Assembly (NCBI RefSeq): GCF_013304735.1
Contig: NZ_JAAITI010000004.1
Span: 103,587-167,586 of the forward strand
Source of the DNA: Blautia luti
GTDB lineage: Bacteria > Bacillota > Clostridia > Lachnospirales > Lachnospiraceae
DNA length: 64,000 bases
Direction: 5' to 3'
In this document: piece after piece, positions 41,750 through 51,500 of the stretch
Position numbering within the stretch: position 1 is the stretch's first letter
Layout: each line of letters begins with the position of its first letter
The notes under the pieces: generated by a model
What the model saw: only the letters and a program-made list of their open reading frames with translations
Told to the model about the DNA's origin: nothing
The model's database searches: none
Made by a program: the position numbers and the translations under genes

Positions 41750-43180
41750 TTATCTTCCTCTATCCATAGATTTTTTCTTAACTGACCGTTTTGGTTGCTG
41801 TCTGCCTTCATGCTGATAGCGGTGCAGTTTTTCCAGTACGCTTGCTTTTTTCGGCTGTTCTAACGGATTTTCTTTCTTCTGGTCCGTCTGATTTTTCCAT
41901 GCCCGCAGTTCTTCATTGTATTCTATAATCAGTTCTTCTGCCTTGTTATAAACCTTCTGAAAGGATTGCACATTTGGATACCCTTCACGTTTTACGATCT
42001 GCTCCATACTCCTGTGCAGACGCTTTTCCAAATCCTCTAACAATTCAATTTTCCCTTCCAGAGATTTTCTCTCTTTGCCTTTAAATAGTCCTCGTAACTC
42101 TGACAGTTGCTTTTTCAAAGAAGAAATATCCTGCTGTGTGCGTTTTATCTCTATTGACTGTCTCTGCAATTCATACATGAGCTTCTGCATATCTTTCCAC
42201 TCCTGCAAGTCAATCTTGGGTACAGGTTTAGGCGGTAGCTTAAATTTGAAAATTACTTCCTGTAAAAAGTCTTTCGCACCTCGGATAATCTGACGGAACA
42301 TATCCGGCAACCAACCGTATGCCCTTATAGATTGCAGCGTTTTATCTGTGATTTTTTCCTGCTTGATCTTCAAAATATCTTCTTCAGGAACACCTTCAAC
42401 TAATGCCACATCAACTGTCCGATTCCATTCCTGCCTTGCCGCATTGTCTGCCTTTATCTCCTCTGCTTTCGGATTGTTCTTTCCAATTTTCTTCGTTGCT
42501 AAATATACGCCGCCCTGTTGAAATACGGATAGTTTTTCAGATTCTTCTTTTACATATCGGTTGATCGTATCAGTAAACAGTTCCTTGACTTCTTTGGTAA
42601 ATGCTTTGTTCTTAAACCATTCATCCTTTTTCGTGAAAATATGGCTTTCATAGACTTCCCCTTTGGGGATAATACTGCATCCCACCCGAAGATTACCCTG
42701 CTCGTCTAAAACCTCTTTCTTTGTGCGTCTATGCTTTCCCTGCTCATCATAAAACATATTTCGGGTAGCAATCTTTACTTCAGGCTGTTCCAACATTTTC
42801 CGTTCACTGAATACCAGATGGATATGATAATTCGTCTTTGCCTTGTTGTGATGAAGGGCTGCACTACACTCCACACCATACCTTTTATGAAAACTCTCCG
42901 TAAAAAGCCTTACCACATCATCTGCCCTGTACTGAACAAAACTTTCAGGAAGTGCAATGATAAACTCACGCCCTTCAATACATTTCCCTGCCGATCCACT
43001 CGCCTTAAAATCCAACTGATTTTCTCTTGCAAGATTTTTCCAAAACTCCGGTGTTACTCCTTCTGTCTGATAGGTCGCATAGAGATATTCCTGCCGTTTC
43101 GGATTGGAGATATAATCAATCCTTCCTTCCACATCGGACAGCTTGCTTTGTCTGATAAATGAATGTCTGCCTATAAGCAT
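41750..43180 (-). CDS. MobA/MobL-family relaxase
   Basis: 476 residues. The N-terminal relaxase domain has an opening with Tyr residues (RIDYISNPKRQEYLYATY), ASGSAGKCIEGREFIIALPES, and the metal-binding HHNKAKTNYHIHLVFSER. The C-terminal half is a long coiled coil (QRQSIEIKRTQQDISSLKKQL...). It nicks oriT and leads the element's strand to a recipient through a foreign conjugation pore. The expected oriT lies immediately upstream (43.2-43.33 kb). It differs from the MOBP relaxase at 23.2 kb, so the window holds two independent mobilisation systems. Confidence 0.92.
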   Translation of the reverse strand: MLIGRHSFIRQSKLSDVEGRIDYISNPKRQEYLYATYQTEGVTPEFWKNLARENQLDFKASGSAGKCIEGREFIIALPESFVQYRADDVVRLFTESFHKRYGVECSAALHHNKAKTNYHIHLVFSERKMLEQPEVKIATRNMFYDEQGKHRRTKKEVLDEQGNLRVGCSIIPKGEVYESHIFTKKDEWFKNKAFTKEVKELFTDTINRYVKEESEKLSVFQQGGVYLATKKIGKNNPKAEEIKADNAARQEWNRTVDVALVEGVPEEDILKIKQEKITDKTLQSIRAYGWLPDMFRQIIRGAKDFLQEVIFKFKLPPKPVPKIDLQEWKDMQKLMYELQRQSIEIKRTQQDISSLKKQLSELRGLFKGKERKSLEGKIELLEDLEKRLHRSMEQIVKREGYPNVQSFQKVYNKAEELIIEYNEELRAWKNQTDQKKENPLEQPKKASVLEKLHRYQHEGRQQPKRSVKKKSMDRGR

Positions 43181-43215
43181 CCTCCTTCCTCGGCTCCCGC
43201 CGACTTTGTTGTGAG

Positions 43216-43326
43216 TAGGTGCATAGGCACCTGTTTACGAACTGATTGCCGTATCCGGCATAAGCCTCGCAGAGCGAAATACACAGAGTACAAACCATAG
43301 GTTTGTGCGATGAGTGTATTTCGCTC
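43216..43326. other. oriT-like inverted repeats of the nested element
   Basis: Between the relaxase and the small mob protein gene lie AGGTGC/GCACCT (near 43217-43232) and a 13-base perfect repeat GAGCGAAATACAC/GTGTATTTCGCTC (43272-43284 and 43314-43326) enclosing ACAAACC/GGTTTGT. The nested symmetry directly before a relaxase gene is typical of a transfer origin. Confidence 0.65.
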
Positions 43327-43365
43327 TCAATCGCCGAGGGCTTGTCTTTGTTTAACATAATCCGA

Positions 43366-43635
43366 TTACTTCTCGGACTCACGCTTAGATTTATGGGCGT
43401 ATCCGCCCTTTTTTTCTGCCCGTATCCGGGCTGTTTTTTCTATGACTGATAGCAAATGATCCACAGTACTTTCTTCCCATCCAGCAAGCCATATCATGGT
43501 TCTTTCCTCTGCTTTAGTCAGTTCCACGCCTTCCAGTACCTTGTTCATTTTCTGTATCTGTCTGCCCTCCATCTCATAAAACAAATCATTCACATTTCTG
43601 CTTTCTCTTTCCGGCTGCTTTAACATCTGCAACAC
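43366..43635 (-). CDS. Small mobilisation-linked protein
   Basis: 89 residues, MLQMLKQPERESRNVNDLFYEMEGRQIQKM..., with a conserved-looking centre (ELTKAEERTMIWLAGWEESTVDHLLSVIEK) and a basic tail. It is helical and soluble. It sits between the helicase gene and the oriT-like repeats, where many Firmicute IMEs have a small accessory protein of this length. It may help the relaxase at oriT. No domain recognised. Confidence 0.7.
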   Translation of the reverse strand: MLQMLKQPERESRNVNDLFYEMEGRQIQKMNKVLEGVELTKAEERTMIWLAGWEESTVDHLLSVIEKTARIRAEKKGGYAHKSKRESEK

Positions 43636-43795
43636 TCCCTTCTGCTAAAAAATAAAATAAATTTAAAAATTACACGTATAAGCGTATAAACGTATCTTCC
43701 ACACTTTTCAGAAACCTGTAACCCCTTGATTTTCCTGAAGATATACGCATATACGCTTCTTTGGAAAATTCTTTTTTATCGGTTTTTCATCCGTA

Positions 43796-45172
43796 TCAAC
43801 GGTAACTGTCTATGCGTATCTGCGTATGGATTCCCTGAAATCCTCTGGCATTTTTCCCATTGTCTGAGGGAATATTGGTAGAATAATGAATGTGATACTT
43901 CTTTTCATTTTCTTTTAAGTACCCCGAAAAACTTTTTGCACTCATAGGTTTTTCCGTATTGTCTTCACACCAGCGGCCGTATGCCTGATATAAATTTTTA
44001 GAAGTTGCCGTTGTATTTTCTTCCAAACGGATATACCCAGATGACTGCATAAAAGCGATAATATTATTTCCAGATTCCATAGCTTCGTGCAGATTTTTCT
44101 TTGCACGTTCACTGATGGTAAATCGGTATTTATTTTTCAGTAATCGTTTCAATCCCTCCAGACACCAGAGAAAAATATCGTCTGCTTCTCTTTGCAATTT
44201 CTCGATCAGATAGGGATCATCTACTCTGTCCGGTGGCACATCTTTGACCGTAAGGATAATCTGTCTGCGGTAAAATCCATAGGAACGATCATGCAAAGCA
44301 CTCAGACTCCCGTTTCCAAAGCAGAGAAATCTGACATATAAATTCCCCTGTACGCTCTGCTTTGACTTCCTTTCCAAATCCATCTTATCCTCCAGCGTGA
44401 CTATGGTTTTAATGTAGTTGGTGTCTTTCAATGCTTCCAGTTTCATATCATCATCCACCATCAAAAGTCGGTATTCCAAATCCGCCCTTGCGAAACGATT
44501 ATGTTCTACTTTCTGAATATTACTTACATTCATATTCGTTCCGAGAATTTTTCTCATAACCAAACCTATACGGGATTTCCCCTCCCCTCCTTTTCCTAAG
44601 ATAATCAATAACTTCTGTGCCTTGTTGGATGGAATTAAACAATATCCCATATATTCCTGCAAGGTAGGAATATCATCTTCCTCCAACAGTTCTGAAAGAA
44701 ATTGTAACCACCGTTCCGGCTTTGCTTCTTTCATTTCATAATTTACAGGCAAGCGGTTCAGACAGAACTCCTTCTTTTCTGTAAAATCTCCATTTAGAAA
44801 ATAAGTTCCGTTATTCACATGGATACGATCCATTTGCACCGGAAGTTCCTCTGAATAGGCTTCCAGTTTCAGAACCTCCAAAAGCTGTTTTACTTTCTTG
44901 GAAATTCCTTTCGTAAGAACTGGTTTTACCATTCTGTAAATTTCTTTTTCTACCTCGCTGTCCGGCAGCATTCCGTCATAGCTGAAAAAGATACCGTTGA
45001 TACATTTCAATGGCATTCTTTGCAGGAAATTTTCACAAAATGCCACCTCATCAATCTGCCCATCCTCAAACCATTCCTGAGAGTACCCTTTAAAGTTCAT
45101 TTCTCTCTGATCCAATGCTTCTTCCAGTCTATTCCTTGTTGTTTCGTCTATATTCTTCCATTCGTTTCTCAA
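43796..45172 (-). CDS. P4-type replicative helicase (D5-like ATPase)
   Basis: 458 residues. A D5_N-like N-terminal part (NGTYFLNGDFTEKKEFCLNRLPVNYEM..., LQEYMGYCLIPSN) is followed by superfamily 3 helicase motifs: Walker A LGKGGEGKSRIG, Walker B RLLMVDDDMK, and sensor-like LCFGNGSLS. The C-terminal part is a winged-helix-like primer-binding region. Together with the CHC2 primase gene (44-base overlap) it would replicate the excised element or its transferred strand. Confidence 0.9.
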   Translation of the reverse strand: MRNEWKNIDETTRNRLEEALDQREMNFKGYSQEWFEDGQIDEVAFCENFLQRMPLKCINGIFFSYDGMLPDSEVEKEIYRMVKPVLTKGISKKVKQLLEVLKLEAYSEELPVQMDRIHVNNGTYFLNGDFTEKKEFCLNRLPVNYEMKEAKPERWLQFLSELLEEDDIPTLQEYMGYCLIPSNKAQKLLIILGKGGEGKSRIGLVMRKILGTNMNVSNIQKVEHNRFARADLEYRLLMVDDDMKLEALKDTNYIKTIVTLEDKMDLERKSKQSVQGNLYVRFLCFGNGSLSALHDRSYGFYRRQIILTVKDVPPDRVDDPYLIEKLQREADDIFLWCLEGLKRLLKNKYRFTISERAKKNLHEAMESGNNIIAFMQSSGYIRLEENTTATSKNLYQAYGRWCEDNTEKPMSAKSFSGYLKENEKKYHIHYSTNIPSDNGKNARGFQGIHTQIRIDSYR

Positions 45173-45743
45173 TTCTTTTCACATCCTTCCCACTATCCAG
45201 TAAAAATTCAATTCTGTCCTGTAACTCTCCAAACACCAGTAAATCCAGATAGTAATTTATCTTTTCTGTCTGCTGGCAGGCTTCTATAAATTCTGCTTTC
45301 CATTCTTCCTCTGGTGTTTTTGGTGCGTATCTTATTTTCCATTCTTCCAGCAGATGAAGATAATCCGATAAAATACGGATACTTTCCCGTTCCCATTCTT
45401 CAAATTTCTTTTCCGTCTGGTAGAATGTTCTTTTCGGTTTTTCTTTTTTCTTACTGGCATTCCTTTTTCTTGCGTTATCTGTAAAAACAGGTATCTGAAA
45501 ATCTTCTGCCAGTTTCTTTGCTGCTTCCAATGGTGCTAGATGAAAGAAATCTGCCACAAATGTGATCACATCCCCTTTCGCACCACAAGCAAAACAGCAA
45601 AAACCTCTATCCACTTTCATACTGGGATGCCTGTCATCATGAAAGGGGCAACAGACCATCCCGTTTTTATTGACTTTCAACCCGTACTGTTCGGCTGCCT
45701 GCCTTGCAGTTACGTTTTCTTTTACTGTCTGAAAGATATTCAT
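45129..45743 (-). CDS. CHC2 zinc-finger primase-like protein
   Basis: 204 residues. The N-terminal DnaG-type zinc finger is clear: VCCPFHDDRHPSMKVDRGFCCFACGAKGDVITFV. The catalytic TOPRIM domain is missing, so it is a zinc-finger protein that probably works with the adjacent helicase or a host primase. The rest is helical and basic. Start ATG overlaps the excisionase-like gene by four bases. Confidence 0.88.
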   Translation of the reverse strand: MNIFQTVKENVTARQAAEQYGLKVNKNGMVCCPFHDDRHPSMKVDRGFCCFACGAKGDVITFVADFFHLAPLEAAKKLAEDFQIPVFTDNARKRNASKKKEKPKRTFYQTEKKFEEWERESIRILSDYLHLLEEWKIRYAPKTPEEEWKAEFIEACQQTEKINYYLDLLVFGELQDRIEFLLDSGKDVKRIEKRMEEYRRNNKE

Positions 45744-45934
45744 TCCATTTTCATCTCACAGCCATAATATTTTTTCTGGAAATACCTGACCGGAACTTTC
45801 CCCTTGATGATGTTATATCCGGCATTTTCCAGTTCTTCATTCATTACCCGCACAATTTCATAGGCTTTGCTTCTCCCAACCCCGAGAATCTCCATAATGT
45901 CATTTGCGGTAATATAAGATACATTAATCTGCAT
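45740..45934 (-). CDS. Excisionase-like HTH protein
   Basis: 64 residues with an AlpA/Xis-type helix-turn-helix: SYITANDIMEILGVGRSKAYEIVRVMNEELENAGYNIIKGKVPVRYF. Such small proteins bend DNA at att sites to favour excision, and often act as switch regulators. It heads the minus-strand operon and is divergent from the repressor across a region full of operator-like repeats. Confidence 0.82.
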   Translation of the reverse strand: MQINVSYITANDIMEILGVGRSKAYEIVRVMNEELENAGYNIIKGKVPVRYFQKKYYGCEMKME

Positions 45935-45974
45935 ACAATCTCCTCCTTTTCTTTTTTCTATTTATCGAAAGTGC

Positions 45975-46115
45975 TATTGCAATACGCCTCTATTTCATAT
46001 TTATTATTCAATACGTTTTTTATATGCACTTTTAATTCGTATTTACATCATACGTTTATTCTTCACATTTGTCAATATATATTTTTAATATTACGCACTT
46101 GCAATTCGTTTTATT
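45975..46115. promoter_or_regulatory. Operator cluster between excisionase and repressor genes
   Basis: An A/T-rich 200-base region holds at least five related short boxes: GCAATACG (45976), TCAATACGTTTT (46010), TTAATTCGTATTT (46029), CATACGTTTA (46047) and GCAATTCGTTTTATTT (46100). They fit a consensus near AATWCGTWTT. These are good candidates for binding sites of the XRE repressor on two divergent promoters. Confidence 0.6.
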
Positions 46116-46147
46116 TCATGTTATATTATCCATGAGGTGAATAAAAA

Positions 46148-46732
46148 ATGAACAAAATGGAAGTTTCAACAATAGGAGAACGGATTAAAACACTCCGAAA
46201 AAAAAGAGGATATAACCAGAAAGATTTAGCAAACCTTCTTGGAAAATCTCTCCGTACCATCCAGAAATATGAAAGCGGGGAAATTGAAGTATCAATCGCA
46301 ATGGTCAATGAATTGGCTAAAGTGCTTGATACGACTTCTACCTATCTTCTCGGACATCAGACAGGGGATTTCAAATTTGACTGTCTCTCTGATGTTATGG
46401 AATGTTTGTTTCAACTGGAAAAAATCAGTGGACTGCACTTTTCCATAGAAACAAAAAGACCGCCACATCATGACGGCTGGCAATGTTCCATTACTTTTGA
46501 TGGGAAAGACAAATCCGCTGATCAGAATGCAGATATGTGCCTGTTCCTTGAGGAATGGGAAAACAACAGGGAATCTTTTCAGCAGTATTGCATGGCTAAA
46601 GATGCCTATGAAGAGTGGAAAGATAAAACTCTTGCCTACTACGCTTCACAGGGTGTAGAGATGGAAGAACCGGAAAATCTCGATACTGAGGAACGGTTAA
46701 AAAGAAAGAATGCTCTTTTTTCTGGCAAGTAG
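46148..46732 (+). CDS. XRE-family repressor of the nested element
   Basis: 194 residues. The N-terminal HTH is IGERIKTLRKKRGYNQKDLANLLGKSLRTIQKYESGEIEVSIAMVNELAKVLD. The C-terminal domain has no S24 or ImmA peptidase marks (FKFDCLSDVMECLFQLEKISGLHF...). It would keep the element quiet by binding the operator boxes in front of the excisionase gene. The integrase follows 46 bases later on the same strand. Confidence 0.88.
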   Translation: MNKMEVSTIGERIKTLRKKRGYNQKDLANLLGKSLRTIQKYESGEIEVSIAMVNELAKVLDTTSTYLLGHQTGDFKFDCLSDVMECLFQLEKISGLHFSIETKRPPHHDGWQCSITFDGKDKSADQNADMCLFLEEWENNRESFQQYCMAKDAYEEWKDKTLAYYASQGVEMEEPENLDTEERLKRKNALFSGK

Positions 46733-46778
46733 ACCTACATAAGACGAGTTGAAAACTCTTATGAAAGGAATGATGTAA

Positions 46779-47897
46779 TTGTCAGTAACAAAAGATACAA
46801 CAGGAAAATGGATGTCACAGGTGCGTGTCAAAGACTACACAGGAAAGACTATCCACAAGAAAAAACGTGGTTTTACCACAAAAAAAGAAGCTCTGGAATG
46901 GGAAAGGGACTTTCTCAATAAAGCCAATGCAGATATGGGTATGCTGTTTCGGGATTTTGTAGATTTGTATTTTGAGGATATGGGACACCGTCTGAAAGAA
47001 TCCACCATCATCAGCAAGCGTTATATGGTAGATAAAAAAATCCTTCCGGTGTTTGGGAAAATCCCGATCAATGAGATTACACCAAAGGATATCCGTAAAT
47101 GGCAGAACGGATTGACTGCATATCGTGATAAGAACGGAAAGCCTTATGCTCAGACCTACCTTAGAGCAATCAATAATCAGATTACCGCTATGTTCAATTA
47201 TGCAGTGAAATATTATGATTTGCGGGAAAATCCATGCACAAAGGCTGGGAGCATGGGAAAAAGCAATGCAGAAGAAATGCAGTTCTGGACAAAAACGGAA
47301 TTTGAACAGTTTATTACAGCCGTACAGGATAAGCCAGCTTCTTATACAGCCTTCATGACCATGTACTATACTGGAATGCGTGTAGGCGAACTGTGTGCTT
47401 TAACGCCGGAAGATGTGAACTTAGAAAATAATACCATCACCATCAACAAAACCTTCCAAAGAATCAATGGCAGGGATGTTGTCTGGCCTCCTAAAACGCC
47501 AAAAAGTAACCGGGTTATCACGATACCTCAGACACTTGCTGATTGTTTAAAAACCTATATGGATAAGTGTTATGAGATTCAGCCTAACGACAGACTTTTC
47601 CCTTACACCAAACATTTCCTGAACCATGAAATGCTCAGAGGATGTAAAAAATCCGGTGTAAAGAAGATTCGTGTGCATGATCTCCGTCACTCCCACGCCA
47701 GCCTTTTGATTGAGATGGGATGCCAGCCACTTCTGATTGCTGACCGTTTAGGGCATGAAAAAATACAGACAACCTTAAATACTTACAGTCATCTGTATCC
47801 AAACAAACAAGCCGAAGTCGCACAACAGCTTGAAAACCTTATCAACGGAACAGCAGTCCCAGATAGTAGCCAAATGGCAGATGTAGCCAATTTGTAG
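46779..47897 (+). CDS. Tyrosine integrase of the nested element
   Basis: 372 residues from a TTG with AAAGGA nine bases upstream. An arm-binding N-terminus (TGKWMSQVRVKDYTGKTIHKKKRGFTTKKEAL) precedes a SAM-like core-binding domain and the catalytic domain. Catalytic residues: Arg in YYTGMRVGELCAL, the HxxR in VHDLRHSHASLL, the His in DRLGHEKIQTTLNTYSH, and the Tyr in the same segment. It is a Tn916/ICEBs1-like integrase. Its stop lies about 60 bases from the junction with host DNA, as usual for elements whose attachment site is next to int. Confidence 0.94.
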   Translation: MSVTKDTTGKWMSQVRVKDYTGKTIHKKKRGFTTKKEALEWERDFLNKANADMGMLFRDFVDLYFEDMGHRLKESTIISKRYMVDKKILPVFGKIPINEITPKDIRKWQNGLTAYRDKNGKPYAQTYLRAINNQITAMFNYAVKYYDLRENPCTKAGSMGKSNAEEMQFWTKTEFEQFITAVQDKPASYTAFMTMYYTGMRVGELCALTPEDVNLENNTITINKTFQRINGRDVVWPPKTPKSNRVITIPQTLADCLKTYMDKCYEIQPNDRLFPYTKHFLNHEMLRGCKKSGVKKIRVHDLRHSHASLLIEMGCQPLLIADRLGHEKIQTTLNTYSHLYPNKQAEVAQQLENLINGTAVPDSSQMADVANL

Positions 47898-47912
47898 CCA
47901 ACAAAAAGAAAA

Positions 47913-47951
47913 ATCTCTGGAAATCCTTATAATTCAAGGCTTTCCAGAGAT
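47913..47951 (+). terminator. Terminator of the integrase gene
   Basis: An 11-base perfect stem ATCTCTGGAAA/TTTCCAGAGAT with a 17-base loop, 15 bases past the integrase stop and at the very edge of the nested element. Confidence 0.75.
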
Positions 47952-47958
47952 GTAGCAA

Positions 47959-48513
47959 CTATTCAAACTCAATGACACTCATAGGCTCCTGAAATGCTCC
48001 AAAATCTTCATCGGCATAATCCAGGTCATTCTCCTCTATCCGTTCCCACATCTGCGATTCCATGCCAAACAGACCTTCATGCGCCTGTATCATTTCTTTA
48101 CTTGCATACTCTCCCTTGCTGCCATCGCTGCCCAGGCAATAAATCTTAGAACCCATTCTGTGATAATCCAAAGCTGCTTCTTTTCTAAGCGGCACCATGT
48201 CTTCTGCTGTATATCCATAATCACGTAATTCCAGCTTACCTATGGTTGGATCTGGTAGATCCTGAATATCCATTCTTGCATCATCCAGTAGATCCTCTAC
48301 CCCTTCTTCATCTGCCTGGATCACTGCATCTGCTAGATTTCTTACCAGAGTCCTAACTTTCTCTTCCTCACCGATCAGATTCGCATATTCAAAAAGCTGT
48401 TCTTTTACATCTGTTGGAAATTCTATGCCTCTACGCTCTGCCTGACTGATCTGTCCCTGCGTGTATTCCTGCATTTTCTGTGTTTCTCTACCCGTTATCC
48501 TGTTTCTTGCCAT
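47959..48513 (-). pseudogene. N-terminal part of the split YodL-type protein
   Basis: 184 residues with a sound start (AGGAGG, then MARNRITGRETQKM). The second half, LELRDYGYTAEDMVPLRKEAALDYHRMGSKIYCLGSDGSKGEYASKEMIQAHEGLFGMESQMWE, is the part that normally precedes LYDAGADIYLIT in YodL-type ICE proteins as I remember them. That continuation is found at 38.2 kb. The stop codon here lies within a few bases of the element junction, so the frame was ended by the insertion. The full protein would have been about 920 residues. It may still make a stable N-terminal fragment. Confidence 0.75.
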
Positions 48514-48538
48514 ATAAATTCCTCCTGTGTTCTAAAAA

Positions 48539-48580
48539 ATGGCATAACCGACAGAACCTTCTTCTACCAAATTATGCCAT
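48539..48580 (-). terminator. Terminator after the giant helicase gene
   Basis: A nine-base perfect stem ATGGCATAA/TTATGCCAT is followed on the minus strand by six T, ten bases after the stop of the 2560-residue gene. Confidence 0.85.
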
Positions 48581-48589
48581 CTTTCCTCT

Positions 48590-51500
48590 TTATTCCAGAC
48601 CGAAGTCCCGTTTTCTGGTTTCCTTGCCAGTTTCACTTTCCCGCTGACTCTTTTCCTTATAAATCTGCAGTTTCTCATGGATAGAACCTCGTGCCGGTCT
48701 TTCTTCTTTCTCTTTTGATTCCGACTGCTCTGTTTCTGTATCTTCCCGTTCATCCATATTGAGAAGTGCATTTAACTCTGACAGTCGCTCCAGTTTTTGG
48801 TTCAGTTCCTCTTCTTTTGGAAATGGCTTCCCGACTTCCTCTTTGGCGTTTGTCATCTGCTCCTGTACCGTTTCCAGCCGTTGTTCTGCTTCTGCCAGTT
48901 TCTCCGGATAACTTTCTAAAAGATTATTGATACGAGTGATATTTCCTAGAGCATCGGCTCCCAATCGAACTTTAGCTACCGATTCATGCTTTACAGACAG
49001 GATAAACTCTTTGCTCCAACTGTCGAATTGGATTCTCATGTTAAATCCCTGATAGCTTCCAATATCCATAGCTGCATCCACAGACTTAATTTCTTTGCAG
49101 ACCGCCAGAAGAGCCGCTCCTGCCTCTTTCTTTTCTGTGAACACTTTGCCACTGATTTCCATAGAAAACTGCTCTGGATCTGTGATTTTGTACTCAGAAA
49201 AATGAGCGATGTCTGCCTTGTAGCTGTCAATGATCTCTGTCAGTTTTGCAATCTGTTGTGGAAAATTCCTTGCAATATCATCTTCCAGTCGATACTGGTT
49301 ATTCATGTGGTTGGCTTTTAAAAGTTTTAATTTTGCCACATCAACATCCAATGCCATCTTCTCTTTTACTGCCGGATTTCCGGTTGCAAGAGCTTTGACC
49401 TCTGCATAGGAAAGTGCCGCTTCGTCTACATCTTCACAGCTTCGCACAGGTGCTTTGCTGGTCATAATCTGAGAAATGAATTTCTGCTTGTTCTCAATCA
49501 ACTGCCACATGTAGCTGTCAAATGTGGATTCAGTTACATACCGGAAGATATGAACCTTTTTATTATGGTTTCCCTGACGGATAATACGTCCTTCCCTCTG
49601 TTCCAAGTCAGATGGTTTCCAGCCAATATCCAGATGATGCAACGCAATCAGACGATCCTGCACATTGGTTCCTGCACCCATCTTTGCTGTAGAACCAATC
49701 AAAAAACGAACCTGTCCGGATTTCACTTTTCCAAACAGCTCCGTCTTCTTTGCTTCTGTATTTGCATCATGAATAAAAGCAATCTCTTTTTCCGGCACTC
49801 CTTTTTCCATCAGTTTCCGTTTCAGGTCGTCGTAGACATTAAAACTGCCATCGCCTTTCGGTGTACTCAAATCACAGAAAATCAATTGTGCTGATTTCTG
49901 TGCTGCTGTGTCTTTCCAGATTTCATAGCTTTTCTCTGCACAGACTGATATCTTGCTTTCCGGATTGTCTGGCAATAATTCGTTCACTAAACGCTGATCC
50001 AATGCTAACTTTCTTCCATCATTGGTGATTTTCAGCATATTATCAACCGCGGCATCTACTCCGCCATTTCTGACAACTTCCGCACGTTCTCCAAGGCTTT
50101 CTACGATTTCTTTCTGCTGTTCCGTTGGTTTCAGCACCACTGTTTCATATTCTGCTTCCGGCACAGGAAGCTTTAACTGATCGGAAGTCTTGATATCTGC
50201 AATCTCCTTGAACATATTCATCAGTTCCGGGATATTATAAAACCGTGCAAATCTGGACTTTGCACGATATCCTGTTCCTTCGGGAGCAAGTTCGATGCTC
50301 GTGACAACTTCTCCAAAAGTGGAAGCCCAGGAATCAAACAGTCCAAGTCCCATATTTTGTAATTTACTGTTCTGCAGATATCGCTGCATAACATATAATT
50401 CCGTCATACTATTGCTGATTGGTGTGCCCGTGGCAAAAGTAATGCCTTTTCCTCCAGTAATCTCATCCAGATACTGACATTTATTGAACATATCTGCCGA
50501 CTTCTGTGCTTCGTTCTGTGCAATCCCGGCTACATTCCTCATTTTTGTATAGAGAAACGCATTTTTATAGCTGTGTGCTTCATCTACATACAAGTGATCT
50601 ACTCCCAGTTCTTCAAACGTAACTACCTGATCTTTTTTTTCTTTCTGATTCAGCTTTTCCAGCCTTGTCTGCAGTGTCTTTCTGGTTTTTTCAATCTGTT
50701 TGACGGTATAACGTCCGCCATCCTGTTCATACCTTGCACTCTGAATCGCCATTTCCAGATCATCAATCTGCTTCCGCAGCATAGCTTCCTGCCTCTCATC
50801 AGAGATTGGTATACGCTCAAACTGGGAATGACCAATAATAATAGCATCGTAATTTCCCATAGCGATTCTGGCACAGAACTTTTTCCGGTTCGCCGGTTCA
50901 AAATCTTTCTTGGTTGCTACCAGGATATTGGCTCCCGGATATAACTGCAGGAATTCTGCTCCCCACTGCTCTGTCAGATGATTCGGCACGACAAATAAAT
51001 TCTTCTGTGATAATCCCAGACGTTTGCTCTCCATTGCAGCCGCTACCATCTCGTAAGTCTTCCCAGCTCCTACTACATGAGCCAGAAGCACATTCTCTCC
51101 GTAAAGCTGATGTGCAACAGCATTTTTCTGATGCGGGCGAAGCTCTATTTCCGGATTCATTCCTGGGAAAGTCAAATGACTGCCATCATATTCACGGGGA
51201 CGGATACTGTTAAATCGTTCATTGTAAACTTTTACCAGTCTTTCACGCCTCTGCTGATCTTTAAAAATCCAATCCTTAAATGCTACTTTCATGGCATCCT
51301 GCTTCTGTGATGCCAGCATGGTTTCTTTCTTATTGAGGACACGGATTTCATCACCATTCTCATTGACACTCTTATCATAAATGCGGACATCTTTCAGGTT
51401 CAGGGTATCTTCCAGAATCTTATAGGCATTTGCTCTCTCAGTTCCATACGTTGCATAGGCAAACGCATTCCTTGGACTATCTGCATTTTTTCCAGTAATA

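Larger units (their letters stand above)
38250..47960. mobile_element. Nested mobilizable element with tyrosine integrase and epipeptide operon
   Basis: About 9.7 kb between the two halves of the YodL gene. From right to left: integrase and repressor (plus strand), then excisionase-like, primase, helicase, small mob protein, oriT-like repeats, MobA/L relaxase and the yyd operon (minus strand). This is the normal set for an IME that hijacks a conjugative element. Edges are set by where host coding sequence stops and resumes, so they are accurate to perhaps 20 bases. TGTAGCC-type repeats occur near both ends (38322-38340 and 47880-47957). Confidence 0.8.

Noticed and set aside
38322..47957. TGTAGCC repeats as exact attL/attR of the nested element
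   Set aside because: Copies occur near both ends, but they are inside or beside the int 3' end and do not coincide with where YodL coding sequence breaks, so the precise core is left open.
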